DNA of 29,601 bases from JBDKTK01 sp039680225 (GTDB taxonomy: Bacteria; Desulfobacterota; Syntrophia; Syntrophales; UBA4778): positions 1 to 29,601 of the forward strand of contig JBDKTK010000234.1 of assembly GCA_039680225.1 (NCBI GenBank), read 5' to 3'. The position numbers and the translations under genes are program-made. A model generated the notes under the pieces. That model saw only the letters and a list, made by a program, of their open reading frames with translations. It did not search any database and was not told the DNA's origin. Numbering within the stretch: position 1 is the first letter of the stretch; the number at the start of each line of letters is the position of its first letter. Below are positions 24,425 to 29,601 of this stretch, piece by piece.

Positions 24425-27400
24425 TCAAAGCTGCGGTAAAGCGATCATCTTCCAGGGATCGCCCTTGAACTGCAGTTTTAATTCAATGGGCCGGCTCATT
24501 ATCCTGTTTGATGAAGGATCGATGACCCATTTTTGTTCGACGATTTCCCTCGAAGATTTGCCATTCCCATTGCCTGAAACAGGCGGCTTGCCCGCGGCCT
24601 TGAATTCTTCGCTTCTTTTCAAAAGTTTATAGAAGCACCAGTCTGTGCCGGATATTTCGATTACGCTCTTATATTTCGTCTTGTCGCCGGGAACCAGGAA
24701 CTCCATTCCGACAGCGGCCCTGCAGGGGTTTTGCCAATCATGCTTCAGCGTCCCGCGGGTTATCTGCTGGTTGAAATTCAGGATCGACGACTGGCCCACG
24801 GTAAAATAGGACAAGGTGACGACCGGCTCCCTGGGAAGCATCGGCGGAAGGGGCTTCACATTGACGGCGAACTGGAAGGGACGCTCTTTGCCGTCCTTGT
24901 CCCAGAGCAATTTAGTGATGTTCGCGACACTGTTCACTATCGATGCCATGTTCGCCGGAAGCTTCGGGAAGCCGTAAGGGCCCTGGCGGCAGGTCCACTT
25001 GCCGCCCCCCTCAACGCAGTAATCGGCAAAGGTCTTCTTGAAAGACTGCCAGAAACGGCCGTTCGGATGGGTCGCATTAATGACCTCTTCCGCGGTGGCA
25101 TCCTCCTCGGACAATGCGTAGAAGGGGAACTTCCGGGAGAGCGGCCTGATGTTGGAATCGAAAAGCTCCGTCCACATGCTTCCCAGCTGCGTCTCGACCT
25201 CTCTCATTCCCAGGTAATGGGTCGTCCAGATGGGCGCCAGGAACAGGTCGCGCCATTGCTTCGGGATGCCCACGCTGTCCATCCAGTCCCTGGTGAGATT
25301 CAGGTAAGAGTCGGGTTCTCCCCTGTTGATGGCCAGCGCGACTTTGCCCAGGGGCGTCAGCTGGGCCCTGAGGCCGCCCTTCGAGTCCTCCCTGCCTTTT
25401 TTCATCGGGGGGTCGTGCTGGATGTCCGACTGCATCTGGTCCAGCAATGCCCTGTACTTGTCGAGTTCCGGGAAAGTGCCTTTCTTTTCGTCCATCAGCC
25501 GCCCGGTAAAGTCAAATTCCCTCAGCCGGGAAACTATGAGCTGCATGTATTCATTTTTGCCGGGGTCAATCTGGGTGTTGGTGCTGATTGTCTGGAGAAA
25601 GGTAATGAATCCCGAGGTCGGGAGAAACATCTGATTCAAGGTAAACCGCAGGGCGCCCATCGAATTGATCTTGATATCGAACTGAACGTAATACTTGCGG
25701 TAGGCGTTTGCGTAGAGCTGCCCGTAGTAGTCGGCCTCGCGGCGGAAGAACGACAGGAAAGCATTCTTTTCGCTTTGCGGGATGGCCAGATCGTTGATCA
25801 GGGCGGGCAGGTCGGTCAATACCGGCTTGACCCGCTTTTCCAGCGCGTCCTTCGTGAACCTGCCGTCGATCCTCGCCTTGCCGGTAAACAGGAACCCGCC
25901 GTCGTTGGTTTCATTCATGACGATCTCGGGAAACTCGTTTTCGATATAGAAAAAGAGCATGCCGTTGGGAGACCGGTAGTAATTCATGAAATTGCGCAGG
26001 AAAACGGATATCCTGCTGCAATTGAACAGGTCGATCCACTGCTGGGCGCTGTATGTGAATTCCTCATTGCCGAATGAGACCTTGAATACCTTGTCGTTTT
26101 TGAGCTGGTTGTAGTTGAGCATGGCCTTGACGTTCTCGGCCAGGTTGTTGAACTTCAGCCCCTCGGCTTTCTGCGGAGACTTCAGCGACAGGCCCTTCAC
26201 AAACATCAGGAAGTTCCTGATGGACTCCAGATCGATCTGGGTATCAGTCGAGATAAAGCTGTCGGCGCTGATCATCAGCGGCGTTTCCTTCTTCAGCAGC
26301 TTGACCATCTCCACATAGCGGTTCATCAGGTCATACTGCCGCATGATCATGAGGAAACGGTCCGTTTCACGATCGAGCTTCTCGTACTCCGCTTCGGTGA
26401 TGACCGGCTGGTCGTCGACGCTTGCCAGGTATGAGAAAATGATCTTTCCCTGGTAGGCCATCATCTGCTGGATCTGATCGGCCTGGCTCCTGGACTGGGT
26501 GAACGACAGATTCTTTACGTCGTAGGAAACAGGCCAGGCCGGCTGATTGTATTTCACATAATCCTTGATGAGCATTTCGGGCAGGCCAAGCAGTTCGGAA
26601 AAATGCGGCATGTCTTTTTCCACGAGCAGCCCGAGCTCATTTCCCTCAGCCGCATAGAGAAGCGCGGCCATATACACCAGTTTGTCCTGCGTGCTCTCTA
26701 TTACCCTGTGCTGTCCCGGGGATTCGGTCATGTCTTTGATCAGGCGGTTCATGGCGTCCGCGTTGTCCCGCACCGAGGAGTAGTTGTCCAGGCGCGGATA
26801 GATGAAATATTTGCGGATGCCTTCGATGCACTGGCGGGTGATCTGCTCGTGTTTCAGGCTGAAGAAAGTCGGCATGAGCCTCTTCAGCAGCGTGTCCCGG
26901 AGGTAAACATCGGGGAACAGGCCGTGGATCTTCTGGTCGTATTCCTTCGCCGTCAGCGTGTCCATCACCGACACCTGGTATTTGCGGTCGCTCAGGAGCC
27001 TCCATTCATAGACAAAGGACCCCAGCAGGTAAAGCACGCCCACTGCGCACAGGGCTATTGCCGCAACGCGATGCTTCTTATAAGGGTCGTACCTCTCCAG
27101 CTCTTCAGCGCTCAATGCCGGGGCAAACGGGTTAGCGTAGCGCGACTTCTCCTCTGCTGATGAAGTCAGGTATATGCTCTCGACGAGCGGTTCCCTGGAG
27201 AGCGGATCATATTCCAGCAGAACGTCCGTAAAGGTGGAGAGGCCCTCCAGCAGCTTTTTGGTGTTGCGGACGAAGGCCATCGCCTTGAGGTACCCGTCCC
27301 CGCTTAACTCCGTCAGCGCCGTGGGCAGGAGTTCCTCGAACGTTTCGAACTGCTTCGCCAGATCCTTTAATTGATCATTTTCCGCGAATTCAAGCATCAG

Positions 27401-28123
27401 GGGGAAATTGTTTTGCTCCGCGACAGAGGCAAATTCCGAAAAGCCTTCGAGCATATCGAGGTGGGTCACGGCGATCCGGACTTTGACGGGCTGCCGGGTG
27501 GCCCGGCTCAGGAGATTGAGCTTCCCGCGGATGAACTGGGCCTCCCTGGTCAGATACTCCAGGTAATCCTGTTCGTCCGGGAAAGGCGACCCGTTCAGGA
27601 CAATTACAGCCGTCGGCCTGGCGCCCCGGAACACCTTTTTCCACAACTTCAGGAGGGCCTTGCGGACACCCTCGGACACATCCGCCAGCAGGGCGGCGGG
27701 CATCTCCTGGACCAATACCCTCGAACCCAGGTATATCTGCAGGAGGGGATTCAATGTGTAACTGGGATAGAACTGGCGGGCATAGCCGGCCCAATCCGTG
27801 CAGTTGTCGATCAGGGCGGATTTCCCCGAGCCCGCCCCGCCGAAGACCACAAACTTGTCGTAGATCATGACGGCGCGGCGCAGGTCCGGCGGCAGCTCCT
27901 TGAGGAAAGCCTTCCAGATGTTGACAAGGCTCGACGCTGCAAGCCCCTTCGGCTTTTTGGGTTCTTCGACCTCATGTTCAGCCTGTTTGCGTTTTTTCCG
28001 CTTCAGGTAGAGCCAGACAGCCGCGAGGAAGACAAGCAGAAGAGCGACAACGGCAGCGATCTGGGGCCAGTTGCTCCAGAAGAAACGCTCCGCCGCCGAT
28101 GCAATGAGCTGCACTATTTCCAA
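24425..28123 (-). CDS. tssM: T6SS inner-membrane core protein TssM (IcmF)
   Basis: The 1232-residue product has a TssM layout. A membrane helix lies at about 21-40, then a cytoplasmic NTPase-like domain with an intact Walker A GGAGSGKS at 95-102 and a THLDMLEGF segment at 220-228 (the family T-K-x-D box). Another membrane helix is at about 352-372 (AALIALCAVG-like, reading AAIALCAVGVLYLLGSFVYEW). The long periplasmic region ends with a beta-rich domain (FNQQITRGTLKHDWQNPCRA). It spans the envelope between TssL and TssJ. The start is TTG, supported by GGGGAG eight bases upstream. Only one helix is obvious before the NTPase domain, where most homologues have two. Confidence 0.95.
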   Translation of the reverse strand: MEIVQLIASAAERFFWSNWPQIAAVVALLLVFLAAVWLYLKRKKRKQAEHEVEEPKKPKGLAASSLVNIWKAFLKELPPDLRRAVMIYDKFVVFGGAGSGKSALIDNCTDWAGYARQFYPSYTLNPLLQIYLGSRVLVQEMPAALLADVSEGVRKALLKLWKKVFRGARPTAVIVLNGSPFPDEQDYLEYLTREAQFIRGKLNLLSRATRQPVKVRIAVTHLDMLEGFSEFASVAEQNNFPLMLEFAENDQLKDLAKQFETFEELLPTALTELSGDGYLKAMAFVRNTKKLLEGLSTFTDVLLEYDPLSREPLVESIYLTSSAEEKSRYANPFAPALSAEELERYDPYKKHRVAAIALCAVGVLYLLGSFVYEWRLLSDRKYQVSVMDTLTAKEYDQKIHGLFPDVYLRDTLLKRLMPTFFSLKHEQITRQCIEGIRKYFIYPRLDNYSSVRDNADAMNRLIKDMTESPGQHRVIESTQDKLVYMAALLYAAEGNELGLLVEKDMPHFSELLGLPEMLIKDYVKYNQPAWPVSYDVKNLSFTQSRSQADQIQQMMAYQGKIIFSYLASVDDQPVITEAEYEKLDRETDRFLMIMRQYDLMNRYVEMVKLLKKETPLMISADSFISTDTQIDLESIRNFLMFVKGLSLKSPQKAEGLKFNNLAENVKAMLNYNQLKNDKVFKVSFGNEEFTYSAQQWIDLFNCSRISVFLRNFMNYYRSPNGMLFFYIENEFPEIVMNETNDGGFLFTGKARIDGRFTKDALEKRVKPVLTDLPALINDLAIPQSEKNAFLSFFRREADYYGQLYANAYRKYYVQFDIKINSMGALRFTLNQMFLPTSGFITFLQTISTNTQIDPGKNEYMQLIVSRLREFDFTGRLMDEKKGTFPELDKYRALLDQMQSDIQHDPPMKKGREDSKGGLRAQLTPLGKVALAINRGEPDSYLNLTRDWMDSVGIPKQWRDLFLAPIWTTHYLGMREVETQLGSMWTELFDSNIRPLSRKFPFYALSEEDATAEEVINATHPNGRFWQSFKKTFADYCVEGGGKWTCRQGPYGFPKLPANMASIVNSVANITKLLWDKDGKERPFQFAVNVKPLPPMLPREPVVTLSYFTVGQSSILNFNQQITRGTLKHDWQNPCRAAVGMEFLVPGDKTKYKSVIEISGTDWCFYKLLKRSEEFKAAGKPPVSGNGNGKSSREIVEQKWVIDPSSNRIMSRPIELKLQFKGDPWKMIALPQL

Positions 28124-28165
28124 AGACTGAACTCCCCGACCAACACCGTCTCAGCGCTCTGCAGA

Positions 28166-29601
28166 TTAGTCACCGCTGCCAGCTTCAAAAATGAAATTCT
28201 CGTCTTCCGCTCTGATTGTCACGCAGTCAGCCGGCTTGACTTTCCCGGAAATGATGTCCTCCGCCAGGGGGTCCTGGATGCGCGCCTGAATGACCCGCTT
28301 CAGGGGCCTTGCCCCCATCAGCGGATTGAAGCCGAGCGTCGCCAGGAGATCGAGGCTCTCGTCCGTCACCGTCAGCCGGATGTCCTTTTCGGCGAGCAGT
28401 TTGGTAAGGCCCCTGACCTGGATGCTTGCACTGGATTTCATGCCCGTCATGGACAGCTGTTTGAAAATGAGGATATCGTCCAGGCGGTTGATGAACTCCG
28501 GCCGGAAATGGGACCGCACGGCGTCCATGATCGCCGCGTTCATTTCCTGGATCTCCTCGGGAGTCTCCGCCGGCTGGATATTGGCGGCGCCGAGGTTGGA
28601 GGTCATGAGCACCACGGTATTCGAGAAGTTCACCGTCTGCCCCTGGCTGTCGGTGAGCCGGCCGTCGTCGAGGAGCTGCAGGAAAAGGTTGAAGACGTCG
28701 GCATGGCCCTTTTCCACTTCATCAAACAGGATGACGCTGTACGGCTTGCGGTGCACGCTGTTGGTCAGCAGCCCGCCTTCTTCGTATCCGACGTATCCCG
28801 GGGGGGCCCCGATCAGGCGGGCGATGGAGTGCTTCTCCATAAATTCGCTCATGTCGATGCGGACCAGGGCATTTTCGTCGTCGAAGAGGAACTCAGCCAG
28901 CGCCTTGCACACCTCGGTCTTGCCTACTCCGGTAGGCCCGAGCATCAGGAAAGAGGCGATGGGGCGGTTCGGGCTCTGCACGCCGGCGCGGGAGCGCCTG
29001 ATGGCCTTGGAGATTGCCGTCAGGGCGTCGTCCTGGCCGATGACGCGCTGGCGCAGATGGTCTTCCAGGTGCAGCAGCTTGTCTCTTTCCGAACCCATCA
29101 TCTTGGCGACCGGGATGCCCGTTATCCGGGAGACCGTTGCCGCGATGTCTTCATCGATAATTGACTTCCGGAGGTAACGCTCGTCGGAGAGGTCCACATC
29201 CGCATATTGTTCAATTGTTTTTTCCAGCGCCGGGATTGTCTTGTACTGGAGCTCGGCGACCCGCGAGAAGTCCTCTTCGCGGACCTTCTGCTCCATCTCC
29301 CGCTTTGCTTCCTCCAGGGTTTTCTTGGCGCCCAGGACGACCGTCAAGGCCTCTTTTTCCTTCTTCCATTTCTGTGTGAGCGCCTCGCTCTGCTCTTTGA
29401 GCGACGCAAGCTCGGCATTGAGGTTCTTGAGCCGTTCCCCGGCCTGGCTGCCCGTCTCGTTCTTCAAGGCCCGGACCTCGATCTCCAGGTTGACTATCCG
29501 CTGGTCGATGGCGTCGATGTCGGCGGGTTTTGAGGACAGGTCGATCTTGACCGACGCCGCGGTCTGGTCGATCAGGTCCACCGCCTTGTCCGGCAGGAAC
29601 C
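28166..29601 (-). CDS. tssH: TssH, ClpB-type AAA+ ATPase for sheath recycling (5' truncated by window)
   Basis: The frame stays open to the window end; the N-terminal domain and first AAA+ domain lie outside. What is visible: FLPDKAVDLIDQTAASVKI (end of the first ATPase domain), a long coiled middle domain of about 125 residues rich in K/E, then the second ATPase with GPTGVGKTE Walker A, VILFDEVEKGH Walker B, IDMSEFMEKH, and a C-terminal small domain with GARPLKRVIQARIQDPLAE. The long middle domain and RVIGQDDAL make it look more like ClpB than classic ClpV, as in Francisella, where ClpB disassembles the sheath. Adjacent tssM, 42 bases downstream, supports a T6SS role; a general disaggregase is the alternative. 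Confidence 0.88.
   Translation of the reverse strand, partial: FLPDKAVDLIDQTAASVKIDLSSKPADIDAIDQRIVNLEIEVRALKNETGSQAGERLKNLNAELASLKEQSEALTQKWKKEKEALTVVLGAKKTLEEAKREMEQKVREEDFSRVAELQYKTIPALEKTIEQYADVDLSDERYLRKSIIDEDIAATVSRITGIPVAKMMGSERDKLLHLEDHLRQRVIGQDDALTAISKAIRRSRAGVQSPNRPIASFLMLGPTGVGKTEVCKALAEFLFDDENALVRIDMSEFMEKHSIARLIGAPPGYVGYEEGGLLTNSVHRKPYSVILFDEVEKGHADVFNLFLQLLDDGRLTDSQGQTVNFSNTVVLMTSNLGAANIQPAETPEEIQEMNAAIMDAVRSHFRPEFINRLDDILIFKQLSMTGMKSSASIQVRGLTKLLAEKDIRLTVTDESLDLLATLGFNPLMGARPLKRVIQARIQDPLAEDIISGKVKPADCVTIRAEDENFIFEAGSGD

Noticed and set aside
27371..29164. 597-codon plus-strand open frame opposite tssM and tssH
   Set aside because: Crosses the gap between two genuine minus-strand genes and has no recognisable domain.

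Overview
The window looks like chromosomal DNA of a Gram-negative bacterium, most likely a member of the Desulfobacterota/Deltaproteobacteria or a near relative. This is inferred from the G+C-rich genes, a lipoprotein-anchored type VI secretion system (T6SS), an iron-sulfur flavoprotein-like reductase, a B12-binding radical SAM enzyme and a bacterial deoxyhypusine-synthase-like gene next to a eukaryotic-type ornithine decarboxylase. No rRNA, tRNA, CRISPR array or intact insertion sequence was seen.

Bases 1-7.6 kb hold loosely linked housekeeping and accessory genes: the 3' end of an unknown gene, a GNAT acetyltransferase, a DUF3788-like protein, a two-gene polyamine operon (deoxyhypusine/homospermidine synthase family, then fold-type III ornithine decarboxylase), an iron-sulfur flavoprotein-like NAD(P)H:FMN reductase, a solitary MreB and a B12-binding radical SAM protein. 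Two small inverted-repeat elements lie in the spacers.

Bases 7.9-29.6 kb are a full T6SS locus. A short plus-strand operon with a near-consensus promoter encodes a spike-needle-like beta-helix protein, a PAAR tip protein and a zinc-ribbon SAM methyltransferase whose open frame has no normal start codon. Convergent to it runs a long minus-strand block, in transcription order: ClpB-type TssH (cut by the window edge), TssM, TssJ, a catalytically degenerate ANL/AMP-binding-like protein, then after a 146-base AT-rich spacer with a candidate promoter TssB, TssC, an Hcp-like tube protein, TssK, TssE, VgrG body, a separate VgrG needle, TssF, TssL, a small unknown protein, TssG, a four-module CX2C-X17-CX2C zinc protein and a TssA-like protein. 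All core functions are thus represented: membrane complex (J, L, M), baseplate (E, F, G, K, VgrG, PAAR), sheath/tube (B, C, Hcp), recycling ATPase (H) and TssA. No Fha, PpkA/PppA, TagF or recognisable toxin/immunity pair is visible.

The parts most worth a second look are the split VgrG, the ANL pseudo-enzyme, the regular tetra-zinc protein and the needle-PAAR-methyltransferase module with its apparent non-canonical start or recoding event.
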